Part shown: in pieces, positions 32,915-43,880 of the stretch
Position numbering within the stretch: the stretch's first letter is position 1
Layout: each line of letters opens with the position of its first letter
From: Cryptomeria japonica
Lineage: Eukaryota > Streptophyta > Pinopsida > Cupressales > Cupressaceae
Assembly (NCBI RefSeq): GCF_030272615.1
Contig: NC_081410.1
Location: 289,479,957-289,543,956, forward strand
Length of the DNA stretch: 64,000 nt
Direction: 5' to 3'
Position numbers and translations under genes: made by a program
Notes under the pieces: generated by a model
Seen by the model: only the letters and a program-made list of their open reading frames with translations
Database searches by the model: none
Told to the model about the DNA's origin: nothing

Positions 32915-35900
32915 ATGGATTTAGAGGCTTCATCCATGAAAGCCACTCCTAGAGGTTTTTGGGTTGATATTTTTGAGGAACTATCTTACTCTTCTCATGC
33001 CTTCCCACCAAAGAAGGATTATCCAAAGGCAAAGGCCAAAAAGAAAGTGACGACCTAGAACCCATCGGTTGTTCTGGATTCCTTAGAAAACATCTACGAG
33101 CCTGAGATTCAAAAGCAACCCAAAAACCTTAGAGAGGCTGCTTGTTCAAGGATGTTGTATCACAGAAATGATCCTCATTCTATCGCGGTGTGTCTCTAGA
33201 AGAGTGGTACTCCCCAATCATTGGTCCCCACAGTTCCCTACTGTCCTGAACTCGTAGCTACCTGTGCAGAGGCTTTTGATCCTACCTCATTTTCTGTCAG
33301 CAGCTCGCACTTAAAACTGATCATATCTCCAGAGGCCATTAGAGAGATGCTCTGCTCCCCAATCTTGGAGAATACTGATATTTTCTTGGAGAGATCCATG
33401 TTGGAATTCTGGAGCACCAGGAGAGATGCATTAACTTTCTGTCAGAATGCTCTCAATCAGAGTTTGTCAGAAGGGCCTCGAAAGTTCCTTTTGTCATACA
33501 ACGATCTTAAACAAGAGGACCTCAGAGATATTTCATCTACCCTGGCTTGGCTGTGTGGTCATGATAGCGACCAGAATATCACAGCTTCCATGATGGGCTT
33601 TCTTTTCAAATGCAGGAAGCAAAGGGAACCTTTCTACTTTGACTTCTCCATGACTATTGCTAAGGCCATGGTCAAGTAGTTATCCGAGTTCCAACAGTTG
33701 CAACGTTTCAGGTTCTCTTCAGTATTGGTACACCTGCTTCTACATCAGAATGAAACCTTTTTTGCACAATTCATGCACTTGTCCACTTTCGATGAGATGG
33801 GAAGTGTATTGCTGGTGTCTTGTTGGATGCCTCTATTGCTGGCCTCTTATGACTCCTATCAGTTTTTCGATTTGTTCTTGGCTTCTGTACTCAAGGATTT
33901 TTGAGTGATTCCTAATGAGTCTCTCACCCATTTCTCACAAGTCCAAATGAACTGGATGCAGAATGAAAGCCCTCCTTGTGACTGGTTCATGGGCCCAGAT
34001 TTCTCTTTCATCTGTGTGCATGGTTTCTCTATAGAGCTATTCTAGCTACCTACTCACGTGACTGACAGAACCCTAGCTCTGGAAATGGCAAGGTAGCTTG
34101 TAAGGGTCGTGCAAGTGATTGAAGTTGGGAAACATGATATTTCCATCACAGAGGATAACAAGGCCATTGGCCTAATTACCCCAGTAAGAAGAAAGGTAGT
34201 TGAGGAAACCCTGACTTCGAAGTTGGTACAGCTAGGTTTCATAGTAATTGATGACCTGTGGAGTTACGACCCTGATGGTTGCTTGAGCAAAAGAAAAAAC
34301 ATTGTGAGGCATGAGCCTTGAGACCCAAGCAAATATGTGGGTCCTAATGATTTTCCTATTTTGGATTGCCCCTCATGGTTAAAATTTTATTCCCCAGTGC
34401 AAAGAGTCAACCCCGCGAAGCCAATTCCTCGGGCATTGTTAGAAGGCTTGAAAGTTTTATCCTAGCCCAAAAAGAAAAGGGAAAATTTTTGGGTCTCTCG
34501 TCAGTAAGTGAATCAGCTTAGAACTAGCCTCGTAAATGCACCCCTGGACGAGCGTTTCGAGTAGGAATGGAGTAAGGTAAATAAATCTGATGATGAGATA
34601 GGTCACAGTTCCTTGCGAGGGGACTCATCTCCCGAGATGCCTACTCAGCAAGAAGTTGGGATTATAAATACCGAAGGATAGGAGCCAAAGTCAGAAATCC
34701 CTCCTTCTCTAGACAGTGCAACTCGCAGACCTCGTTTGCAGTCTAGTAAGAGGTGGTCTTAGAAGTAGTCCTCTGAGGCCCCCCTAGAGAAGAAGCCATA
34801 TCTTAGTGGGTTAGAAGAGATTGCACCTAATACATCAACGACAACATCAACAAATCTTTAGTCACTGCAGCCTTTGGTCGATCAGGTACGTCCCTTTTTC
34901 CCTTCTTCCCATTCTCTGGATGTTCTTGTAGCTACTCTCACACCTATCATGCAAACCTCAGTCCTTACTACTCTTCCATTGGCCCCCATGGGTATGATGA
35001 TTAATCCCCAAGATGCGCTCGCATAGACTTCCACTCCTCTTCTAACTGGAACCCTTATACCTACAACTTTTCAGTTGCCCACATCAGAAGCGGTCCCTAT
35101 GTCACGCAGACTAGGTTTTGAAGAGTTTTCCCCCCAGAGTATGGCTGCGGCATTCACCAGTTCCTTCCCATTAGTGGGTTCCCCTTTTGTCCCATTATTT
35201 TCCCCATTGGCAGTGACTCATCTGGTCCAATCCTCCTTCGCCACTCCTTTTTCACATTTCCCTTTCGCTGTCCCTCCTGGTGCAGTTTTCGTAGGTCAAG
35301 CCATCGATCACCCGAATAGTTTCTAGCAGCACGTTGTTTATGATCGAACCATTGGTTTGAATAAGGAAAATAAGAGGAATGAGAAGGAAGGTGCTCATCA
35401 TGCTTGTCCTCGCCTACAGACCTATTTCAGTGAGCAAAGAGATTGCCTTTACTTTGCAAATCTAGTTCCCAAGGTTGACAAGCCAGAATCCCAGATGAGG
35501 CCTGATGATTATGAGTTAGAAGAAATGGGTGTTAGTCTCCAAAGCACCATGACATCCGACAATATTGGGATGATGGAAGAAACTTCTAAAGCAGTGTCCA
35601 CAGACTTTATTAAGAAGAGTTGTCATTTAGAAAAGCTCCAAGTAGAAAACGCTAGCCTTCACGATTTCTTTTCCCAACAAAGGAAGGAAGATAAGGCTCA
35701 GGTATTAGAGATCAATCATCTACAAAGCCTGCTAGCTCAAGCAAACACAAAAAAAGGAAAGTTGCAATCGGTCCTTAATAGTGTTGGTTCCCAGCTAAAA
35801 GGTCAAGAAGTGATAAGAAATGTAGCCTTGAAGGAAGCGCAAGATAAAGATTCTGAGATACAATGACTGAAGTCTGCTTCTAGGGATGTTGTCCAGGTTC

Positions 35901-36918
35901 AGATGTAATTGCATGAAGAAATCCTTCTCAAAGAAGGTGATGCCCATCAACTGAGTGAAGCTTGGGTGTTAGAGATGGATGAGAGGATGACTTTCGAAGC
36001 CGAATTGAAAGCAAAAGAAGTAATCTCAAGCAATCCGGTAAGCACATTTCAGAATTGGAGACTCTTCTACAACAGGAGTAGAATCATACATTGCAGTTGC
36101 AATAGATCGTCAAGACCGGAGAAGCAAAAATATTAGCTTTGGAAAATCAGGTGGCTATTGAACAAAACAAAATCCAGTAGCTCCAACAGGAAACAATTGG
36201 GAAAGATAATGAGATATCTCGATTGATGAGCATCCCATCCCCTCAGCCGATTGCCCCAGACTTCTCCACCATGCTGACGGAGTTGTATGTTTCTCATTGG
36301 GAGAAGGTAAAGCATTTTTGCCTATCTTTGTAGCCGGTGTTAAGATTTCTCAGTGATGCACAATCCCTCTGTGCTGAGGCTGGGCACCTTATAAATAATT
36401 CTATGGTTATCATCAGTCTGAAATTTCCAATAGCCCAGAATCTTATTCAGTTGCTTTATTCCACTCCAGAGGAGGAGCTTAGGGAGAAAGGGATTGCAGA
36501 TTGCCGACAATTAATCAAAAGGACTAATGTCTTCATAAATCGCCACAGGATAATTATGCAAGTGTCAGCTGCTCTAGCACCTTTGAAATTTTTAGTACTA
36601 GACATTAAGCGGCATATTGAGAAATTTGTTTCTCTAGGCTTACCTTGTCCTTTGCCTGTGGATGGTTCTATGCTACGGATTGAGCAAGTATTGCAGCAGA
36701 TCAAAATTTTGCAGCAAGATAGAGTTTTTCTACAACAACTGGGAAGCCCTATTTCAGTGAATGAAGTGTAAGGTCTTTTGCATCCTCTAGCCCAGCTCTC
36801 TGCTCTCCTAAACCAGGTCCAAGATGAACCTATACCTCTACCCCTGGATGAAGTAATTTTCCTAGAGCAATATTTTCAAGAGTTGGAAGCACAAGTTACG
36901 CTCTCAAAGGATGAGTGA
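32915..36918 (+). pseudogene. Long antisense ORF of the right arm (unknown accessory protein)
   Basis: It starts at 32915 (MDLEASSMKATPRGFW) and can be followed about 1330 codons to a TGA at 36916. It is antisense to its LTR. Order of parts as in the left arm: N-terminal region (YCPELVATCAEAFDPTSFS, HLKLIISPEAIREMLCSP), Ser/Pro linker (34600-35320), coiled coil (35600-36000, KLQVENASLHDFFSQQRKED), helical C-terminus (IADCRQLIKRTNVFINRH). Many stops are TAG where the left arm has CAG: 33677, 34094 and 35324. The N-terminal I-x-I-x-x-E-A-I pattern recalls accessory proteins of plant retroelements, but that is only a resemblance. Function unknown. Confidence 0.65.
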
Positions 36919-37020
36919 CTGCCCTTGAAGCAGGTTTTTGATCTTTTTCACCCCATTGTGGGTTTAGGTTTGGTCTTCGAACCAGTAATTTTGGGTTCTT
37001 CTATTCCACAGGCAGAAATG

Positions 37021-37037
37021 TCCCTAATAGTCGCCAG
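37021..37037 (-). other. Primer binding site of the right arm
   Basis: On the minus strand TGGCGACTATTAGGGAC lies 4-5 bp inside the LTR end. It matches the left-arm site and gives minus orientation for this half. Confidence 0.65.
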
Positions 37038-37041
37038 AAAA

Positions 37042-38045
37042 TGTTCACCTTTATTTTTCCCGATGTAAGTTTCTTGGCAGGCCCGGTTGTGATCGTTGTT
37101 TTTCTTTAGCCAGCAGGGCTGAGTGTGCGTGACACTTGGTTGCCCAACGTTTCTCCCTCGATTCATCTTTGGTGTCCCATTTTTAAAGCAATGCGAGAGT
37201 GACAAATGGCAATGCTTATTGACTATTCTTCTGGGCCGGCCCACTCGTTTGCACAGTTTGCAAGCGGTTCCTCGCAGCGGTCCCCTTTTCCGCAGTCCTT
37301 TCTCTTCTGATAGAATCTTTTCAATTTTGGGTAACCTCCAGGCCGTTAAAGGAAAAGTTTGAGTTGCAGGGTTTGTTTTGCTGGGTGCGGCCTCTGTTGT
37401 GACACACCTTATTTTTCTGTTCCAAGGCGGTTGTGCCAGTTTTGGATTTTTAGGAGAGCTGTTTTTAGGAGCAGTGGCATATTTAAGAGGGGATTTCTCT
37501 GTCACAAAAAGGAAGGATTTGGAGAAGCAAAAGAACAGTCTTATTTGCTAAGTAGTAGTTTTCTTTCGTTTCCAGCCTTTAAAAAACTATTTGGGATTTG
37601 CTATAAGAAGATTATTCAGATTGTGCATGTGGCCTTTATGATGTCTCTCTTGGCTTACTATTTATAATGTTTTCTGTGCTATTGTTGTTGAAAATTTTGA
37701 CAAACTTTGAGAATATTTTATCTAAGACTTCACTGATTAAACTATGTTTTTCTATACTTGTTATCTAGTGAATGCATGATGAATGTGTCCCTTATGTTTT
37801 CAAGCAAATTTGGTTGAGGTTTTGATTATGTCTTTGGCTCAGATGCTTACATAAGCCACAAATATTCCTTGATTTATGTTGGTTCATTTCATATTAATGA
37901 TATGGCGTATCGCCAAAGTGTTTAGTATTTCATTTTCTTAAAAAAATATTTGTTTCCTCTCCCTTTCCTTAAAACCCAAGGAAGAGTTGGCTTCTCAATC
38001 CTGAAGGTCAATGAATGTTTCTTTGTGCGAGTTGGTCCCCCAACA
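37042..38045 (-). repeat. LTR of the right arm (minus orientation)
   Basis: 1004 bp, minus strand TGTTGGGGGACC to GGTGAACA. A good TATA box TATAAATAG lies on the minus strand at 37666-37658. Plus-strand frames of 79 and 102 codons inside it are by-products. Outside it, 38046-38094 is a 49-bp segment that also exists inverted at 23559-23607. Confidence 0.85.
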
Positions 38046-38092
38046 CTGAATTTCCCATAAGCCTATTCGTCCCCAAAGCAAAATTTAGAGAC

Positions 38093-39964
38093 AATAGTAT
38101 TACAACTGGCTTAAGAGGAAGAGATGCTATCTTTTCTTTCCCAACAAACTGATAGCAAAGATCACATTTGTGTACCCATTTGTATGCATCCTTGAAAACT
38201 CTAGGCCAATAGTATCTAGCCCTCAAAATTTTATGGGCTGTTACAAGTGTAGAGAAATTACCACCACAAGCAAAGTTATGGAAATATTTCAACAACTTTA
38301 CTTGTTGTACTTTATCAATACACCTCAAAAAGATACCATCAATATTCTTCTTATACAAACAATTATCCCAAATGACAAAATTTATAGCTTTGATCTTGAT
38401 ATTTATTTTTTCTTTGTAGCTCAAATATGAAGGGCACTAACCATATGTGGGAAAATGAGTGATATTAGAATACTACTCCTCTGTAGTGTTGACAAACAAC
38501 ACATTAGGCAAACTTTCTTGAATTTCATCAGATTCCTGACCTATATGGGATGAGTCATTTTCAGCCATTGATTAACACAAACCTTTCTCTCGAACAAGTT
38601 TCATAGGTTTGATATCAAGATCATACTATTGAATTTTGGCAATCCAATTGCCTCTCTTGGTACCAAATTATTGATGGGTAAGAATTGACTTAACTGTTGT
38701 ATTAGGAACCAAAACAAGTGTATGATAATTCAAGATGTAGAATATAAAATACTTAAATGCTTTGACCACAACATATGCATGCTTTTCCATCTAGGAGTAC
38801 TTAAAATTATGAGATTTGAAAGGAAAACTCATGAAAGATATAGGAGATTCTATCCCCTTCTGGTTCTTTTGGATCAGGATAGCAAACATTGTATGCTTTA
38901 GAGAATAAATGTACATAATGAAATCTTTGGTACAATTTGGACAAACCAAAACTGGAGCATGATCAATATCTTCTTTGATTTCATTAAAAGTAGCTTTCCC
39001 TTTAGCTTTACATCAGAAAACAAATTTACCTTTCATCATATCAACTATATGATGAGTCTTCTCATCAAAGTTTGGAATGAACCTTCAGAGAAAATTTACC
39101 TTCTCAAAGAAAGAGAGAAAAACTATTTTACTGGTTGGTATGGCCAAAATCTAGATAGACTCAACCCTTTCAGGATCAATCTTGAACCCTTATTTGGATG
39201 CAATGTGTCCAAGAAGCTTACCTACAATAACACCAAAAAATTTCTTGGGATTCAAAGAGCTCCCATGTTCATGACATCTTCTTAAAAAATCTTCCAAATG
39301 AAAAATATGATTGTTGCAATCTTTTGAGAAAACCGTTAAGTCATCAAGATACAAAACAAGATATCTTCCAATGATACTTGCATTAATCAAACCAAAAGAA
39401 ATCCTTCAATAAGCAAAGGTACCCTAAGGGGTTGTGAAGGAAGTCTTATGTTGATCATCTTTATTGACCTCAATTTGGTTGTAGCTTGAGAATCCATCAA
39501 GCATGGAGAACATTTGTGAACCAATGACTCTTTACAAAAATTAATCCATCACAAGGCTAATTATCCTTTAAGGAGGATAGATTAAGATTATGAAAAATCC
39601 ACACAAATTCAAATTTTCCCATTCTTCTTTCTTACGGGTACAATATTAGCAATCCAAGTTGAATGATGAATTATAAATTTTATTCTTGCATTCAACATCT
39701 TTTGAATTTTTGATAGTATTGTACCTACAATCTTGGAATTATACTGTCTTTGTTTTTGATTAAAAGGCATTATCCCAGACTTGAGGGGAATATAATTATA
39801 TACTTCCTTGGGTTTGAAAGACTTCAAATCATCATATGAATAAGATAACACATATATTTGCTGATGTAGTAGTTGAATGAATTATTCCCTTTCAGCTGGA
39901 GTATAAATGTTACCAATATTTACATATTTCAGATCATTCTCTGATCCAATGTTGTATTTCTCAT
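38093..39964 (-). pseudogene. Ty3/gypsy reverse transcriptase, RNase H and integrase zinc domain
   Basis: On the minus strand, from 39964: reverse transcriptase with FIIHHSTWIANIVPVRKKNG (near 39610-39670), MFSMLDGFSSYNQIEVNKDD (near 39470) and the catalytic box VLYLDDLTVFSKD (near 39330); then RNase H (near 39100-38600, with frameshifts); then the integrase zinc domain at 38424-38120 with CDLC as the second Cys pair. It stops where the 14.5 kb insertion begins; the integrase core follows at 23558. The upstream end is cut at 39964 by a copia LTR. Stops include a TAG after SFTTP where the family has Trp. This is the host copy into which the inverted-arm insertion fell. Confidence 0.83.
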
Positions 39965-41181
39965 TGTTAGATAGATCAGATAACCGGTGAACAACTGAGA
40001 GGGGGGTGCATCAGTTGTTAACAAATTATAGAACTTTAAGCATTAAAACCTTATTATCGGAATACATAAACCAAATACCAGAATAGTAGATATAACAGTT
40101 AAGCATAAATATAATCCACAAAAAATTTACCAACCATCCACAAAAGATAACACCAAGATTTGTACATGGAAATTCTGGTAAAGGGAAAAACCACATTGGG
40201 AAGCCTACCCACAGTTAGATAATACTTCTGTAGTAAGTATGTGATTACATAAAGAGGGGCTTGCACATGCAGAAAGGTCAATAGCCTAGAGCACACTGTT
40301 CATCACAAAAGGAGCCTCACTAACTACAATCCGAAAAGAAGATTGAGTTGTAAGAATAACATCTCCTATTCTTGAATACAGTTTTGGTTAAGCTTAGTAC
40401 TGGAGGTCTTAAAACTCTTTCACCAACCCAATTCGATCACCTATGATCAACCAAAACCTCTATATATGATTACAACCTTATTTGCACACAGATAAACCTA
40501 TATCCCAAAACCCCACATACTATGATCTACAAAGAGATCTTTCATCATATTTATACCAACTCGGGACCTAAACAATTAGGTCAACCACCTAAAAGGTAAT
40601 ACAATAAATTAACAACATAAACCCACAATCCAATGATCAACCAAGTTGACCTAAGACCAAAACAACAAAATCCAATCAATAGATCCAACCAGTAATGCAT
40701 TAGGATCATCCACCAACATGTTACATAAACTGGTCCATAACCTAGCTAAATAAGATGGCATTAGGTCCAGAACCAAATCCAACACCACCAATCAACAATA
40801 ATACAAACAAGATAACTGACAACATCCCAAAATCCATTTAGAAGTCACACCAACACCACTTATCACGTGCATCAAAAGATCTTCAACAAATCTCTGTCAG
40901 TAGAACCCTTACTGATGACCAAAAGGCTTACTAGAACAAATGATAGCTCCCAAGTCATCAAATCCTGAACCAACTGATCATGATACACATTTGAATAGCA
41001 TGAATGACACATCCAAACCAATTCCACAAACTGAAGTATTGCAGAGCATACTAGATTAGTATCATAATCCAACCGCTCTACCAAAACCTATCCAAAACTG
41101 GTAAACAACCAATATAGCCAGTGTTGCCATCAATGAAAAAACATCAATGCAACACATAATCAATTCCTCCAATTGCCAACA
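39965..41181 (-). repeat. 3' LTR of a minus-strand copia element
   Basis: On the minus strand it starts TGTTGGCAATTGG at 41181 and ends CTATCTAACA at 39965, about 1217 bp, with TG...CA ends. A polypurine tract adjoins at 41182. The interior is AT-rich and non-coding. The matching 5' LTR would lie beyond 64000. It is inserted in the gypsy relic at 39964. Confidence 0.75.
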
Positions 41182-41197
41182 ATCTCCCCCTTTGGCA
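41182..41197 (-). other. Polypurine tract of the minus-strand copia element
   Basis: The minus strand reads GCCAAAGGGGGAGATT directly before the LTR start. The plus-strand copia relative uses the same word at 47494-47507. Confidence 0.82.
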
Positions 41198-41608
41198 TTG
41201 ATGGCAACACTAGATCTGAAAAACATCCAAGTGCCAAGAAATGCCAAACAAGTCTCTCCCAAAGGAAGACAACCAACAATCTCACATAAGATGATATTAC
41301 AATAAAGTTAACAAACTCCCCCTGTGAATGATATCCCTGTTAAGCTCTAATCTCTCCCCTTTGACTGATATTCTGTTAAGCTCTATTTTTCACATATATC
41401 TGTCCCCATTTGACATTGATGCCAAACATTTGACATGAACATCAAAGAAAAATCATAAATCCACTGAACCACACAGCTGAATACTCCCCCCTGAGTAGTA
41501 GCACCAACACATCAATCCAAAATGAATAGTAGCTCTATAAATGTATATGGGATAGATGCCAATCAACATCACTCAGGTCTCTACCAGAGGAGCAGAAACC
41601 CCCAATCT
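41198..41608 (-). other. 3' untranslated region of the minus copia, with the last RNase H codons
   Basis: On the minus strand 41608-41575 encodes the end of the copia RNase H (RLGVSAPLVET then stop). Non-coding sequence follows to the polypurine tract. About 41446-41608 is repeated directly at 48297-48463 on the other side of the inserted element. Confidence 0.65.
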
Positions 41609-42374
41609 TGTTGGAATTGCACACTCCAATGAGAATTGAAGGTGATTGAAGGTGTTGTCATTGATGGCAACTTACCGGCACCAACACCGATAGACACTTC
41701 ACTGGCAACGACAATAATGTTTACCGACATCTCAGCCGACATGATTTTGATTATTATACTTTGTATTTAATTGTAATATCTTTTTGTAAGCCAACATGGC
41801 ATATTGTAATAAGACTCATATATAAGTATGAGATCTTGTAGATCATTTTGAGAGATATACATGATAGAGGACAGATATGATAGATATGTAGAGTGAATAT
41901 TAAGGTAGATTTTGTTGAAGGGTGTATGGTTATTATATGAGCTTAAACCGGTACTGAACCTAGCATAGTAGATGCTATTTTGTAATAGTACATTATATTG
42001 GATTCTCATAATCTATTTTGTAAGTCAGTGAGACTTCCTTTTGTATTTGAGCAGTGAGCTCTAGGCAGTTGGCCTTCCTGCATGTGTAGGCACACTCTTG
42101 TAAATAATATCCATTCATTGGCTAGTGAGTGAATATTGTGGGTCACAAATCCCACCGAGGTTTTTCCCACACCGGGTTTCCTCGTTAAACATCTTGTGTT
42201 ATGGTATTCTTTCAATGTTGTCTCTACTGTTCATATTTACTACATTAATTCTTGTTTACCAGTACATTGTTTTGGAATGCAAAATACTTAATAAGGTCAG
42301 AAATTCTATTAACCGGTTAGATACTGATTCACCTCCCCCTCTCAGTATCTTTGGGACTATGATCAATCCTAACA
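41609..42374 (+). repeat. 5' LTR of the 41609-48296 element
   Basis: 766 bp. TATATAAG at 41819-41826 is a likely TATA box and is kept in the 3' LTR at 47745-47752. It contains repeated CACCGACA and ACCGG words. Confidence 0.87.
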
Positions 42375-42376
42375 AT

Positions 42377-42389
42377 TGGTATCAGAGCC
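42377..42389 (+). other. Primer binding site, initiator Met-tRNA type
   Basis: TGGTATCAGAGCC two bases after the 5' LTR end. Confidence 0.9.
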
Positions 42390-42445
42390 TAATCCTCTAT
42401 TTTCAAAAGCCTAACAATTTGAGGAAGGTTTTGACACTAGTACAG

Positions 42446-43405
42446 ATGGAAAACTTTAGAAAGAAATTAGAAGGAGCTCTTGTAGACTTTGATGCAAAAA
42501 AGTTGAAGAATATCAGATTTGAAGATGATCTGAAGACTACACAAGAATTCATTCAAGGACTTCAAGAGAATCTTACTATTGCTAGAAACAAAAGAAGAGA
42601 ACTTCATGAAAAAATGCAGAGTGATGATGATGAAAAGGAAACTCTTAATGATCTTGTGAACAAGTTAAGGCAAGAAAACAGTGCTATGAGGAATGAATTG
42701 CAATACATGACTATGAGAGACAATGAAGACAGAAAGAAGAATGAAGATGACTTGACTAGGAGACTTGATGATGCTAGAAATGAAAATCTAAGACTCAGTG
42801 ATGAAAATGATATGTTGAAGATAGATCTGAATCACATGGAACATGATAAAGCTGAACTTATGAGATAGAAGGAATTTTTGGAAAATGAGCTGGCTACTGC
42901 AAATCAACACAAAGAGAAATTCAAGAAAAGTTCAGAAGAACTTGATGGTATGTTGAAAAGTCAGAAACCAAATGGAGACACTAATGGACTTGGATTTGAA
43001 GTTGGTGAAAGTTTTGGTACTGCAAATAATCATGATCATAGTAAACCGGTAAGACAACCTAATGCCTACAAATTCAATGGGAAATGCTTTAACTGTAACA
43101 AATATGCTCATAGAGTAAATCAATGTAGATCTAGAAAAAATTAGAACATTAATGCATCCACCAGTCAATGTTCCAAATGCAAAAAAATTGGTCATAATTC
43201 AGAAAATTGCAAAATGAATGTAAGATATTATGTTTGTGGAAGATTTGGATACTTTTCTAATCAACGTAGAACACAAACTAGCATAGGATATGGAAAGGCT
43301 ATTCAGAAAAACAATGTGATTTGTTATGCTTGTAACAAGATTGGACATATTGCAAAATTTTGTAGAAGCAAGACCTCACCGCAAATAATAAAGGATCAAG
43401 TTTGA
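42446..43405 (+). pseudogene. Gag-like protein: coiled coil plus zinc knuckles
   Basis: The start ATG at 42446 (MENFRKKLEGALVDF) lies 57 bp after the primer site. Residues 1 to about 170 are a charged coiled coil (NKLRQENSAMRNELQYMTM). CCHC knuckles CX2CX4HX4C follow: CFNCNKYAHRVNQC, CSKCKKIGHNSENC and CYACNKIGHIAKFC; a fourth (YYVCGRFGYFSNQR) is degenerate. In-frame TAG stops at about 42866 and 43142 break it. It binds element RNA in the virus-like particle if it acts as Gag. Unlike usual copia Gag, no typical UBN2-type N-terminal domain is visible; a coiled coil stands in its place. Confidence 0.78.
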
Positions 43406-43880
43406 AAGACAAAGAGAAGGTTGATGAGGTAAAGAAAGAATTTTAAAGACAATGGATTAGAAAGATAGATTAGAATGTTGATGAGACTATTCCTTCACCA
43501 GTAGAACAGAGTATTACTCCACTAGCAGGAGACTTTTCATCCAACTGAAAAGTAACCCTTGGGGGTATTGCAACATTTTGAAAATCATGCAAGTTTACCC
43601 CCGCTTTATGGTGAGAAGATGAAATTCTTCTTTACCGGCAGATGTGTTAAGTTTCACTTAACCGACATGCATTTATTGTGGTTGTTGAAGGAAAAGACAT
43701 AATAAATCACTATTTTTCCCTCTTTTTAATTCACCGAGCATTCAAATTTCCTAAGAGCACAAAAAAACCTGAGCGAAGGCATCCAAAGCTAGAAGTGAAG
43801 CAAGTTCTTTCAAGCATCCAAACCTATCAGGAAAATTAAGGTATTTATCAATAGCTTCATCCTCTGCTCCAGAATTCATT
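43406..43880. other. Spacer between the two ORFs of the copia relative
   Basis: No gene seen. CCCCCGCTTTATGGTGAG near 43600 and ACCGGC/ACCGAC words occur. It may contain an intron or the promoter of the second ORF, but no clear signal is visible. Confidence 0.4.

Larger units (their letters stand above)
23559..38094. mobile_element. 14.5 kb insertion with 6 kb inverted arms, each starting with an LTR
   Basis: The insertion splits a gypsy integrase. Its two ends, about 23559-29565 and about 32060-38094, are inverted copies of each other, diverged but alignable throughout. From outside in, each arm has a 49-bp segment, a 1.0 kb LTR, a primer binding site facing the centre, a roughly 4 kb ORF pointing outward, a spacer and the start of an inward ORF. 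The central 2.5 kb holds gypsy RNase H and integrase on the minus strand (continuous with the right arm) and an unknown plus-strand ORF (continuous with the left arm). No clear target duplication is seen (GGTGT left, TAGTA right). The best reading is two 5' halves of a Tat/Ogre-like LTR element joined facing each other. Confidence 0.72.

Noticed and set aside
37123-37667. ORFs of 79 and 102 codons, plus strand
   Set aside because: They lie inside an LTR, and related open pieces in the inverted LTR copy have no protein similarity.
23559-38094. Giant DNA transposon with 6 kb terminal inverted repeats
   Set aside because: Each arm contains an LTR with TATA box and primer site, and no transposase is present; an LTR-element origin explains more.
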